From Natronomonas aquatica (GTDB taxonomy: Archaea; Halobacteriota; Halobacteria; Halobacteriales; Haloarculaceae), in NCBI RefSeq assembly GCF_024449025.1, contig NZ_JAHLKM010000002.1, forward strand, positions 287,905-351,904: DNA of 64,000 nucleotides. Direction: 5' to 3'. Shown piece by piece: positions 52,924 to 62,042 of the stretch. The notes under the pieces were generated by a model. It was given only the letters and a program-made list of their open reading frames with translations, had not been told where the DNA came from and did no database searches. Position numbers and translations under genes: made by a program. Position 1 is the stretch's first letter; every line of letters begins with the position of its first letter.

Positions 52924-55586
52924 AGTTCGAACACGTCCACATCCGGAATTTCAAGTGCTACGCCGAGACCGATCTCTCGCTTCGTCCCGGCGTCACGGTC
53001 ATCCACGGGGTCAACGGCAGCGGCAAGTCCTCGCTTCTGGAGGCGTGTTTCTTCGCGCTGTACGGCGCCGCCGCCATCGACGGGACGCTCGATGAGGCCA
53101 TCGCGAACGATGCCGAGGAAATGGTGGTCGAACTAGAGTTCACTCACGACGGCGGCGAGTATCGTGTCGAACGCGAGGTGAAGATCCGCGGTGACACCGC
53201 CGGGACGACGACCTGTCTCCTCGAAACGCCGGAGGGCCAACTCGAGGGCGTCACCGACGTCGAGGCCCACATCGAGGGGCTGCTCAGGATGGACGCCGAG
53301 GCGTTCGTCAACTGCGCGTACGTCCGGCAGGGAGAGGTCAACAAGCTCATCAACGCCTCGCCGGGCGAACGCCAGGACATGATCGACGACCTCCTCCAGC
53401 TCGGCAAGCTCGAAACCTACAGAGAGCGCGCCAGCGACGCCCGCGTCGGCGTCAAACGCGTCCGGGATCGCAAACAGGAGCTCCTCGCGGACCGCGAGGC
53501 GACGATCGAAGCCAAGGAGGACAAGGACCTCCACGACACGCTCAACGCCCTCGAATCGGAGCTGGCGGAGGTCACGGACGACATCGAAACGAAAGAGCGG
53601 GAGCGTGACGCCGCACGGGAGACGCTCGAGGCGGCCGAAGACGTCCTCGGAGCCGCCGAGGAGCGCCGCGAGGAGATCGAGACGCTGGAGGCCGAGATCG
53701 AGGAGTTGACCGAGGCGATCGCCGAGACCGAACGCGAACGGGAGACGATCGACGAGCGGGTCGGGACGCTACGGGAGGACCTCGAGACGCTAGAGAGCGA
53801 TCTCGAGGCGGCGATCGCCGAGGCTGATCTCGGTTCGGAGGCCGACGCCGAGACCGTCGCGGACCGCCTCGAGGAACTCGAAACCGAGGCCGACGACCTC
53901 CGCGAGGAGATCGAAACGCACCGGCTGGAAGCACAGGAGCACGCCAACAAGGCCGAGTCCGAACGGGAGCGCACCGAAGAATACCGCGAGCAGGCCAGCG
54001 AGACACGCAGCGAGGCCGAGGACCTCGCGGCCGAGGCCGAGAAAGCGACCGAAACGCTCGAATCGAAACGCGAGCGTCTGGCGGAGATGGACGACCGGAT
54101 CGAGGAACTCCGGGCGACGGTCGCCGAGGCACCCGTCGAGCGGGATCGGCTCGAAGCCCACCGCGAGTCGATCCGGACGGACCTCGACGACGCCAACGAG
54201 CGGCTCGCGGAGCTGCGGACGGAGCTGAAAAACGCCCGCGAGTCGGTCGCGGAGGCCGAACGGCTGCTCGATGCCGGCAAGTGCCCCGAATGCGGTCAGC
54301 CGGTCGAGGGGTCACCACACGTCGAGACGATCGAGGACGACCGCCGACGCGTCGAGGAACTCGAAGCCGAACTCGAGGCCAAGCGAGACGAGATCGAAAC
54401 GCTGGAAGCCGACCACGAGCAGGCCGTCGAGTTCGTCGAAGCGGAGGCGGAACGTTCGCGGCTGGCGGAGAACCGCGCGGACGTCAGATCGCTGATCGAC
54501 GAGCGAGAATCCACGATCGAGGACAAACAACGACGGGCCGAAACGCTCCGCGAAGAGGCCGCAGAACACGAAACCGAGGCGAAAGCGGCCGACGAACGGG
54601 CCGACGCTGCCGAGACGGCCGCCGGGGCTGCCCGCGAGAAGATCGGCGAACTGAACCGGGAAAAGAAACGACTCGACGAGGAACGCGAGCGTCTCGAACG
54701 GATCGAGGAACTCCTCGCGGAGATCGAGGGAACCGAACGCGACATCGAACGGCTGCGGGAGCGGCGGGCGAACGAGGCGGATCTCAACGACCAGCGGCGC
54801 GAACGGCTCGCCGAGAAACGCGACCGGAAGGCCGAACTCGAGGCCGAATTCGACGAGGCGGCGATCGAGGAAGCCGAGGCGGAGAAGACGCGGGCCGAAA
54901 ACTACCTCGCCGACGTCGAACCGTATCTGGAAAAGCGCCGCGAGGAGCGCGATCGACTCCAAAACGAGATCGGCGCCGTCGAAAACGAACTCGAGGAACT
55001 CGAGGACCTCCGGACCCAGCGCGAGGAACTCGAGGCCGTCGTCGAACGCCTCAGATCGCTGTACGAGGAAGCCGCCGAACTCGAGGAAACGTACGCCGAC
55101 CTCAGGGCGGAACTCCGCCAGCGGAACGTCGACCGGCTCGAGGCGATGCTCAACGAGACGTTCGATCTCGTCTATCAGAACGATTCCTACGCCCGGATCG
55201 AACTCGACGGCGACTACGAGTTGACCGTCTACCAGAAGGACGGCACCGAACTGGCGCCCGATCAACTGTCGGGCGGCGAGCGGGCGCTGTTCAATCTCTC
55301 GTTGCGGTGTGCGATCTACCGGCTGCTCTCGGAGGGGATCGAAGGAAGCGCGCCGACGCCGCCGCTGATCCTCGATGAGCCGACCGTCTTTCTGGACGCC
55401 GGCCACGTCTCGAAGCTGGTCGAGCTGATCGAGTCGATGACCGACCACGGCGTCGCCCAGATCATCGTCGTCAGCCACGACGAGGAACTCGTCGGCGCGG
55501 CCGACGATCTGATCGCCGTCCGGAAGGACCCGACCACGAACCGTTCGTCCGCCGAGCGTTCGGCGGCTGCGGGGGCACTAACGTAG
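52920..55586 (+). CDS. rad50: DNA double-strand break repair ATPase Rad50
   Basis: SMC-like ATPase of 888 residues, GTG start. Walker A is HGVNGSGKSSLLEA near residues 31-44; the Q-loop region follows. Long antiparallel coiled coils (Glu/Arg/Lys-rich heptads) are split by the zinc hook CPEC (Cys455-Cys458). The ABC signature is QLSGGERALFNL and Walker B is PPLILDEPTVFLDAGH, with VSHDEEL as H-loop. The start overlaps mre11 (GTGA). Its 3' end overlaps the convergent gene by 9 nt. The protein tethers and opens DNA ends in break repair. Confidence 0.95.
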   Translation: MKFEHVHIRNFKCYAETDLSLRPGVTVIHGVNGSGKSSLLEACFFALYGAAAIDGTLDEAIANDAEEMVVELEFTHDGGEYRVEREVKIRGDTAGTTTCLLETPEGQLEGVTDVEAHIEGLLRMDAEAFVNCAYVRQGEVNKLINASPGERQDMIDDLLQLGKLETYRERASDARVGVKRVRDRKQELLADREATIEAKEDKDLHDTLNALESELAEVTDDIETKERERDAARETLEAAEDVLGAAEERREEIETLEAEIEELTEAIAETERERETIDERVGTLREDLETLESDLEAAIAEADLGSEADAETVADRLEELETEADDLREEIETHRLEAQEHANKAESERERTEEYREQASETRSEAEDLAAEAEKATETLESKRERLAEMDDRIEELRATVAEAPVERDRLEAHRESIRTDLDDANERLAELRTELKNARESVAEAERLLDAGKCPECGQPVEGSPHVETIEDDRRRVEELEAELEAKRDEIETLEADHEQAVEFVEAEAERSRLAENRADVRSLIDERESTIEDKQRRAETLREEAAEHETEAKAADERADAAETAAGAAREKIGELNREKKRLDEERERLERIEELLAEIEGTERDIERLRERRANEADLNDQRRERLAEKRDRKAELEAEFDEAAIEEAEAEKTRAENYLADVEPYLEKRREERDRLQNEIGAVENELEELEDLRTQREELEAVVERLRSLYEEAAELEETYADLRAELRQRNVDRLEAMLNETFDLVYQNDSYARIELDGDYELTVYQKDGTELAPDQLSGGERALFNLSLRCAIYRLLSEGIEGSAPTPPLILDEPTVFLDAGHVSKLVELIESMTDHGVAQIIVVSHDEELVGAADDLIAVRKDPTTNRSSAERSAAAGALT

Positions 55587-55991
55587 GGCTGTGAGCGCCT
55601 CGCTGGCGAGGTCGGTCGCTGCGTAGCCGCGCTCGCCGTCGACGTCGGCCTCCTCGAGGAGCCCCGCCGCCCGGAGTTCTACGGCCCGTCCGTGGAGGTC
55701 GGATTCACAGAAGTCATACCGAGCGAGGATCTCGCGGGCCGAAAGCGGTCCGCACCCGTCGAGTTCGACGAGGAGGCCGAGTGTCGACTCGGAGTGGACG
55801 GCCGAAAGCAGCCGCCGCTGTGGTTCCGGTACCGTACTCGCCGCGACGGCCAGCGGCGACTCGCCCGTAACGGTCAGTTCTTCGTTCGGAACGTAGCGCT
55901 CGGCGCCGGTTTCGGGGTCACGAAGGAGACTCGACTCGCTCGACGATTTCACGAGGAGGTACCTATCGCCCTCGTGTTCGGCCGTTCTCAT
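55578..55991 (-). CDS. Uncharacterised protein with probable winged-helix domain
   Basis: A 137-residue protein. The N-terminal part is beta-rich (YLLVKSSSESSLLRDPETGAERYVPNEEL); residues 55-130 look like a winged helix (EPQRRLLSAVHSESTLGLLVELDGCGPLSAREILARYDFCESDLHGRAVELRAAGLL). Family known in haloarchaea but without function. Its start overlaps the upstream membrane-protein gene (4 nt), and it is convergent with rad50 (9-nt overlap). Confidence 0.65.
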   Translation of the reverse strand: MRTAEHEGDRYLLVKSSSESSLLRDPETGAERYVPNEELTVTGESPLAVAASTVPEPQRRLLSAVHSESTLGLLVELDGCGPLSAREILARYDFCESDLHGRAVELRAAGLLEEADVDGERGYAATDLASEALTALR

Positions 55992-56362
55992 GGGTCGTCC
56001 CCTCCTTCGTCTCCGGGGCCTTTGTCCCCGTCGCTCGCGAACCGGCCGGTCCTGACCCCCCAGTAGTACCGGGCCGTACTGAGTGCGGCGATCGTGCCCA
56101 CGAGCAGCGCCGGACCGCCCCGCGCGTAGTCGCCCCGGAAGTAGATGAGCATCGCGCCGACCGCGAGCGCGGCGATCGCGACGTTGAGAAACAGCACCGC
56201 GGCCCAGAACGCCCGGAAGAGTTCCTCTGAGACCTCCGCGTCGGCCGTCAGGGTGTCCTCGACGTCCGGCGTCGGGTCGGGGACGTCGGGACCGAGGCTG
56301 TCGGGGTCGAACTCTTCGGGTTCGTCAGGCCACCGCTCCTCGTCCTCTTCGAGGGGATTCAC
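55988..56362 (-). CDS. Uncharacterised acidic two-helix membrane protein
   Basis: A 124-residue protein with GTG start. The N-terminal 50 residues are strongly acidic (EEDEERWPDEPEEFDPDSL); then two transmembrane helices (AFWAAVLFLNVAIAALAVGAMLIYF and ALLVGTIAALSTARYYW), and a polar Gly/Asp tail. It overlaps the winged-helix gene by 4 nt. No known family or function. Confidence 0.66.
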   Translation of the reverse strand: MNPLEEDEERWPDEPEEFDPDSLGPDVPDPTPDVEDTLTADAEVSEELFRAFWAAVLFLNVAIAALAVGAMLIYFRGDYARGGPALLVGTIAALSTARYYWGVRTGRFASDGDKGPGDEGGDDP

Positions 56363-56392
56363 GATCGAACGAACGGGCCCCGGAACGAAAAA

Positions 56393-56578
56393 TCACGCGG
56401 CGTCCTCGAGGTCGACCGCGTTGTCGGCCTGCATCCACGCCAGCGGGTTCTCGGCGTCATAAAAGACGACGCCATCTCCGGCCTCGTAGGACTCGGTCGA
56501 CCTGATGGCCTCGGCGACCGTCGGTTCGGTCGCCACACTGTCTTCCTCGCCGTCGGCCGACGTGCCAGGGTCTGGCAT
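56393..56578 (-). CDS. Uncharacterised 61-residue acidic protein
   Basis: MPDPGTSADGEEDS..., followed by a helix and VVFYDAENPLAWMQADNAVDLEDAA. The AWM...NAVDL C-terminus is a haloarchaeal small-protein family type, function unknown. A TATA-like element TTTTATAAA (minus strand, 56599-56607) lies about 25 bp upstream, so it starts the minus-strand cluster with the two genes downstream. Confidence 0.6.
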   Translation of the reverse strand: MPDPGTSADGEEDSVATEPTVAEAIRSTESYEAGDGVVFYDAENPLAWMQADNAVDLEDAA

Positions 56579-56598
56579 ATCGAACCGTTCGGAACGTA

Positions 56599-56607
56599 TT
56601 TATAAAA
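56599..56607 (-). promoter_or_regulatory. TATA-like box for the 61-aa gene
   Basis: TTTTATAAA (on minus) about 25 bp upstream of the start at 56578. Confidence 0.55.
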
Positions 56608-56674
56608 CCCCCGGGACCGTATCGAAGCGTGATACGGATCGGCGCGTTCGGACGGTCGCCGTCGACCATCGGAG

Positions 56675-56680
56675 TTTTTA
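56675..56680 (+). promoter_or_regulatory. TATA-like box for polB
   Basis: TTTTTA centred about 28 bp before the polB ATG at 56706. Confidence 0.5.
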
Positions 56681-56705
56681 CCCACGGGCACCGAGGAGTG
56701 GAACC

Positions 56706-59700
56706 ATGGAGCAGGGAACGCTCGGCGAGTTCGCCGGTTCGGAAGCCGCCGACGGCGACCGGCCGGCCGAGGAGGCCGCCGCCGTCGCCGGCACCGAACG
56801 CGCCGGCGCCGACGCCGATATCGTCGAGGTTTCGGATCACCGGTTTCCCGACGCGACCGGCGAAACCGAGTGTTCGGTCACGCAGGTCGACTACACTGTC
56901 GAGGGGAGCGGCGACGACGAGTATCCGGTCTTGCACGTTTTCGGTCGGACGCCGACCCCGGCGGGCGAGGACGAACCGGTCCACGTTCGGGTTCACGGCT
57001 TCCGCCCATACTTTTATACGCCGATCGCCGACCTGGATATTGCGGTCGACGCCGAGGAACCGCTCCTCGCGAGCGACGTCGTCGACTCGCGGCTCGACAA
57101 CGATCGGCTGACCGGCCTCGAGACCTACGGCGACCTGGCCGCCGAGGGCGAGTCGACGGGCGAGCACGCCGACGACGAACTCGTCGTCTACGAGTCGATC
57201 CGCAGCGAGTCGCTCGTCAAGGTCTTCGGCCGGACGCCACGGGACGTCGGCCAGCTCCGGGACCGCTTCGAGCACTACGAGGCCGATATCCTCTTTCCGA
57301 ACCGGCTTCTCATCGACAAGGACATCACGAGCGGCGTCCGGGTGCCCGAACGGCGCCTTGAGGACGGGAGCCTGAAGGTCCACCACGCCGAGATCGAGCC
57401 GGTCGATCTCGAAGCCGAGAGCCGCGTCCACACCCTCGATATCGAGGTCGACGACCGCCAGGGGTTCCCCGAGGACGGCGAGCAGACGATCGTCTGTCTG
57501 ACCAGCCACGATTCCTACCGCGACGAGTACGTCGTCTGGCTGTACGAGTCGCCGGAGGGAACTCAAGGCCCCGACGTGATCGAGGGGTACGATCCGATCG
57601 GCGGGACCGACCTCGATATCGACGTACGCGGGTTCGACGACGAGGCCGAGATGCTTGAGGACTACGTCGAGTACGTCGAGACGACCGACCCGGATTACCT
57701 GACCGGGTGGAACTGCCTTCCAGCCGACACGAAGATACTGATGGCCGATGGGCGCGAACGGGAGATAAAAGACCTCGAAGTCGGTGACCTCGTCGTTGGT
57801 TCAGACGAGCAGATGAGTACCGTTACCGAGGTGACAAACAAATGGAGAAGCAAAAAGCAAATCTATCACTTCGAGTTGGCTGACGGCACGTCTCTTCAGA
57901 CGTCCGGTGATCACCGAACGATGGTCGGTGACGAAGAGACGGTCGGCTGGAAGCAAGGGCACGATATCGAACCAGGAGAATACGTACTGAAACCCCGGAA
58001 ACTTCGGGTCGACTCACCGGCGATACCGACCCTTGCAGAACTCATCCCGGACGAACGGCAGCGGTTTACCGAAGAGTCGGTCCGGGAGTTCAAAGAGGGA
58101 CTTCCGTACGGCGCGGTCTCTGAACTGGCTGGTACCTTTGGTGTATCGAAAGGTTCCCTGTGGAACTCCCAGCCAACCGCGTGGAGTCTCCAACGGTGTG
58201 AGACAGCGGCTGATCGATATGACGTGACGCTTCCGGACGGAGGAACGGTCGCCAAACGAACTGAAAAGCCGCTCGATAGGGAACTAACTGAGCACGAAAT
58301 GTACCTCGCAGGGTTGGTACTTACCGACGGATCGATGTCAACATCGGACGGGGTCCGATTTTATAATACTTTGACTGAGCTACACGATCAGTTCCCAAGG
58401 GACTCCACGCTTGAGCCGGACGGCAAGGGCTGTTATAAACAGAACGTTCTGGATTTCGCCATCATGCGGGCGTTCAACGGTCTCGGAATCCCCTTCGGTA
58501 ATAAGAACGCTACCGACGTGGATCTCTCAAGGATATACAGAATGCCGGAGGCATATATCGCTCGATTCCTCGCCGGCGCCGTCGATGGTGACGGAAACGT
58601 CGCGTCTAGCGTAACGATTGCAGCTAAGAATCCGACTATCGGTGACTGGTATACGAAGTTATTCCGACGACTCGGTATCTACGCGGAACGAAACGATAAC
58701 GTCGTCCGAATCCCTGACGCCGAGCGAGATGTAGAACGATTTAAAAAACGTGTACTGCCGCACATGAACCATCCCGAAAAGACTGCTCGAGCCAAAGCAC
58801 TCGAGGGTGGAAAGAGTGGGCGCTCGGAGAACATCCCGTATGCGCTTTTTGAAGCTGAAATCGGGAGTGACACAAAGCGGATCGGCAATGACAAGAAGCG
58901 TCGCGATATCAACCTGAAACGACACGAAACGCTCTCCGAGGAGTGGGAGGAATACGTGTTCGTCGAAGTCGAAAATATCGAAACTATCGGGACGGAGACG
59001 ACCTACGATATCGAAACGACGACGCATAACTTCATCGCTGACGGCTGTCTCGTCCACAACTGTGATGACTTCGATTTCCCGTACATGATCGACCGGATCG
59101 ATCGCCTCGCGAACCGCCACGAGGGCCTCGACTCCGATCGGCTCTCCCGTGTGAACGAGGTCTGGGATTCGGGCTGGGGCGGTCCGGACATCAAGGGCCG
59201 CGTCGTCTTCGACCTGCTGTACGCCTACCAGCGGACGCAGTTCTCGGAACTGGATTCCTACCGGCTCGACGCCGTCGGCGAGGAGGAGCTAGGCGTCGGC
59301 AAGGAGCGGTACCCGGGCGACATCGGCGATCTGTGGGAGGACGACCCCGAACGGCTCATCGAGTACAACCTCCGGGACGTCGAGCTATGCGTCGAGTTGG
59401 ACCGCAAACAGGAAATCGTCCCCTTCTGGGAGGAGGTCGCCTCCTTCGTCGGCTGTAAACTGGAGGACGCCACCACGCCAGGCGACGCCGTCGACATGTA
59501 CGTCCTCCACGAGATCCACGGGGAGTTCGCCTTGCCGTCGAAGGGTCAACAGGAAAGCGAGGACTACGAGGGCGGGGCGGTCTTCGAGCCGATTTCGGGA
59601 GTCAAGGAGATGGTGAGTGTACTCGATTTGAAGAGTCTCTACCCCATGTGCATGGTAACGATTAACGCATCTCCGGAGACGAAAGTCGATCCCGACGCCT

Positions 59701-61919
59701 ACGACGGCGAGACCTACGTCGCCCCCAACGGGACGCACTTCCGGAAAGAACCGGACGGGATGATCCGGGAGATGGTCGACGAACTGCTCGAAGAGCGCGA
59801 AGAGAAGAAATCGCTGCGCAACGAGAACGATCCGGGCTCGGACGCCTACGAGACCTACGACAGACAGCAGGCAGCTGTCAAGGTTATTATGAACTGTTTC
59901 ACGCCGGACACGGACGTTCTTACGCCGTCCGGAATCCGAAACATCCGCGATCTCGATATCGGGGACGACGTCTACTCGTTGGATCCCGAAACGATGGAGA
60001 TGGAGATCAAACCCGTCGTCGAGACGCATGAATACCCGGACTATCGGGGCGATCTCGTCGACATCGAGACGAGCAAAATCGACTTCAGCGTGACGCCGAA
60101 CCACCGGATGCTCGTCCGGAAGAACGACAAAAATGGAATCACTGAAGATACGTGGGGTTTCGTTGAGGCTGGCGACCTCTACGACTATTGCCACTATGAA
60201 TTACCCCACGAATGGGACTTCAACCATGATGATAAGCTCCCGGACTGTATTGATCTCCCCGCGACACTTGAGGAGCATACCGATATCCAGTACACGATTA
60301 CGGACGGAAGTGGGAAGGTCGCGGCTAAATACGGGAAACCTAACGTTCAGCGGCAAATTTCGACAGATCGTTTCCTCGAATTGTTGGCCTGGTACATAAC
60401 AGAAGGTAATATGTATGAAGCAAAAACGGGGAATTATCGGGTCCAAATAGCACAGGAACAAGCAGGAGAACGAAGCGATATTGAGGAACTGATCGACTCT
60501 ATTGTCGATTATTATCACGTTACAGATCGTAGTGTAAGTTTTTCGAGTCGCCCACTGGGAGAACTCTTAGAGGGTTTGTGCGGGAGCGGCAGCGAAAACA
60601 AACGGATTCCGGAACTCGTATTCGAGGGGTCGAAAGAACAGAAGGAACTGTTCCTTGAAGTCCTCATTAGAGGTGATGGAGATCGGCAGGTAAACTCGTG
60701 GAGGTATACTACCAAGAGTAAACAGCTCCGAGATGATGTACTCCGGCTATGTACTCACCTTGGACTGTCAGCTACATATACCTCAGACAGTGGGGTATGG
60801 CGCATCTACTGCAGTGAGAACGGTAAGAATTCGTTCCGGATGTACCGGGATGGCTCACGAAGTACTGCCGATGACGGTGTGTACTGCGTAACTGTCGAAG
60901 ATAATAATACTCTTATTGCTGGCCGAAATGGTAAACTACATAATATATCAAACTCTTTATATGGTGTTCTCGGGTGGGATCGGTTCCGCCTGTACGACAA
61001 GGAAATGGGCGCTGCTGTCACTGCAACCGGGAGAGATGTAATCGAGTTTACCGAGGAGGCAGCGAGCGAACTTGACAAAGAAGTTACATACGGTGATACC
61101 GATTCGGTCATGCTGGAACTCGGCGGCGATATCTCCAAAGAGAAAGCCATCGAGCAGTCCTTCGAGATCGAGTCCCACATCAACGACGCCTACGACGAGT
61201 TCGCCGAGCGGTTGAACGCCTCCACCCACCGCTTCCAGATCGAGTTCGAGAAGCTCTACCGGCGGTTCTTCCAGGCGGGCAAAAAGAAGCGGTACGCCGG
61301 GCACATTATTTGGTCGGAGGGCAAGGACGTCGACGACCTCGACATCACTGGCTTCGAGTACAAACGCTCCGATATCGCGCCGATCACGAAAGAGGTACAA
61401 AAGCAGGTTTTGGAAATGATCGTCACCGGCGCGGACAGAGAGGACATCAAAGACTACGTCCACGAGGTCATCCAGCGGGTCCAGCGCGGCGACGTCAGCC
61501 CCTCGGAGATCGGGATCCCCGGCGGGATCGGCAAGAAACTCGACAACTACGACACCGACACCGCCCAGGTTCGGGGGGCGAAATACGCGAACCTTCTTTT
61601 GGGGACGAACTTCGCCAGCGGCTCGAAACCCAAGCGGCTCTATCTGAAGAAGGTCCACCCGGCGTTCTTCCGACAGATCGAATCCGAGCGGGATCTGGAT
61701 CCCTCCAGGGACCCCCTCTACGGGGAGTTCAAACGCGACCCGGACGTCATCTGTTTCGAGTACGACGACCAGCTCCCCGACGCCTTCGAGATCGATTACG
61801 AGAAGATGCTCGAAAAGACGCTGAAAGGGCCGATCGCCCGAATCCTCGAGGCGGTGGATATCTCCTGGGACGAAGTCAAAAGCGGCCAAGAGCAGACCGG
61901 TCTCGGGAACTTCGTTTGA
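56706..61919 (+). CDS. polB: Family-B DNA polymerase interrupted by two inteins
   Basis: Replicative/repair polymerase. The open frame encodes 1737 residues, of which about 935 are mature extein after removal of a 449-residue and a 353-residue intein. Exonuclease motifs: DIEVD (ExoI), the NCDDFD site (ExoII, split by intein 1), YNLRD (ExoIII). Polymerase motif A is LDLKSLYPM, motif B KVIMN-SLYG (split by intein 2), motif C YGDTDS. PIP-like ends: QGTLGEF at residues 3-9 and QTGLGNFV at the C-terminus. The start at 56706 (MEQGTLGEF) is preferred to the 67-codon longer frame, which crosses the promoter. Sequence near motif A and after intein 2 is AT-shifted. Confidence 0.95.
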   Translation: MEQGTLGEFAGSEAADGDRPAEEAAAVAGTERAGADADIVEVSDHRFPDATGETECSVTQVDYTVEGSGDDEYPVLHVFGRTPTPAGEDEPVHVRVHGFRPYFYTPIADLDIAVDAEEPLLASDVVDSRLDNDRLTGLETYGDLAAEGESTGEHADDELVVYESIRSESLVKVFGRTPRDVGQLRDRFEHYEADILFPNRLLIDKDITSGVRVPERRLEDGSLKVHHAEIEPVDLEAESRVHTLDIEVDDRQGFPEDGEQTIVCLTSHDSYRDEYVVWLYESPEGTQGPDVIEGYDPIGGTDLDIDVRGFDDEAEMLEDYVEYVETTDPDYLTGWNCLPADTKILMADGREREIKDLEVGDLVVGSDEQMSTVTEVTNKWRSKKQIYHFELADGTSLQTSGDHRTMVGDEETVGWKQGHDIEPGEYVLKPRKLRVDSPAIPTLAELIPDERQRFTEESVREFKEGLPYGAVSELAGTFGVSKGSLWNSQPTAWSLQRCETAADRYDVTLPDGGTVAKRTEKPLDRELTEHEMYLAGLVLTDGSMSTSDGVRFYNTLTELHDQFPRDSTLEPDGKGCYKQNVLDFAIMRAFNGLGIPFGNKNATDVDLSRIYRMPEAYIARFLAGAVDGDGNVASSVTIAAKNPTIGDWYTKLFRRLGIYAERNDNVVRIPDAERDVERFKKRVLPHMNHPEKTARAKALEGGKSGRSENIPYALFEAEIGSDTKRIGNDKKRRDINLKRHETLSEEWEEYVFVEVENIETIGTETTYDIETTTHNFIADGCLVHNCDDFDFPYMIDRIDRLANRHEGLDSDRLSRVNEVWDSGWGGPDIKGRVVFDLLYAYQRTQFSELDSYRLDAVGEEELGVGKERYPGDIGDLWEDDPERLIEYNLRDVELCVELDRKQEIVPFWEEVASFVGCKLEDATTPGDAVDMYVLHEIHGEFALPSKGQQESEDYEGGAVFEPISGVKEMVSVLDLKSLYPMCMVTINASPETKVDPDAYDGETYVAPNGTHFRKEPDGMIREMVDELLEEREEKKSLRNENDPGSDAYETYDRQQAAVKVIMNCFTPDTDVLTPSGIRNIRDLDIGDDVYSLDPETMEMEIKPVVETHEYPDYRGDLVDIETSKIDFSVTPNHRMLVRKNDKNGITEDTWGFVEAGDLYDYCHYELPHEWDFNHDDKLPDCIDLPATLEEHTDIQYTITDGSGKVAAKYGKPNVQRQISTDRFLELLAWYITEGNMYEAKTGNYRVQIAQEQAGERSDIEELIDSIVDYYHVTDRSVSFSSRPLGELLEGLCGSGSENKRIPELVFEGSKEQKELFLEVLIRGDGDRQVNSWRYTTKSKQLRDDVLRLCTHLGLSATYTSDSGVWRIYCSENGKNSFRMYRDGSRSTADDGVYCVTVEDNNTLIAGRNGKLHNISNSLYGVLGWDRFRLYDKEMGAAVTATGRDVIEFTEEAASELDKEVTYGDTDSVMLELGGDISKEKAIEQSFEIESHINDAYDEFAERLNASTHRFQIEFEKLYRRFFQAGKKKRYAGHIIWSEGKDVDDLDITGFEYKRSDIAPITKEVQKQVLEMIVTGADREDIKDYVHEVIQRVQRGDVSPSEIGIPGGIGKKLDNYDTDTAQVRGAKYANLLLGTNFASGSKPKRLYLKKVHPAFFRQIESERDLDPSRDPLYGEFKRDPDVICFEYDDQLPDAFEIDYEKMLEKTLKGPIARILEAVDISWDEVKSGQEQTGLGNFV
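57714..59060 (+). mobile_element. PolB intein 1 (449 aa) with LAGLIDADG-type endonuclease
   Basis: Self-splicing element inserted within the ExoII motif between Asn (GWN) and Cys (CDDFDF). N-terminal block A starts CLPADTKILMADG; block B includes SGDHRTMV; the DOD endonuclease motifs are YLAGLVLTDGS and FLAGAVDGDGN; the end is NFIADGCLVHN with the His-Asn pair, and the +1 residue is Cys. The insertion has lower GC and different codon choice than the exteins. All splicing and both endonuclease motifs look intact. Confidence 0.93.
59895..60953 (+). mobile_element. PolB intein 2 (353 aa) with LAGLIDADG-like endonuclease and unusual C-terminus
   Basis: Inserted in polymerase motif B between VIMN and SLYG. 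Block A is CFTPDTDVLTPSG, block B SVTPNHRMLV. The DOD motifs are LLAWYITEGNMY and FLEVLIRGDGD; the first carries Glu where Asp is usual. The C-terminus reads KLHNISN followed by Ser+1, so the penultimate His of the His-Asn pair is replaced by Ser. It is the most AT-rich stretch of the window, clearly foreign to its surroundings. The endonuclease may be weakened, but the splicing motifs otherwise stand. Confidence 0.9.
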
Positions 61920-62042
61920 TCCGCGATCGTGCGGGTTGGTGACTTTACACAAACAAAAATAATTTTGTAATTCCTGAAGGTAAACAACGCTGAACCCGAA
62001 ACCATTATGGGTATCACGGTACCATACTAGAGCAGACGAGAC

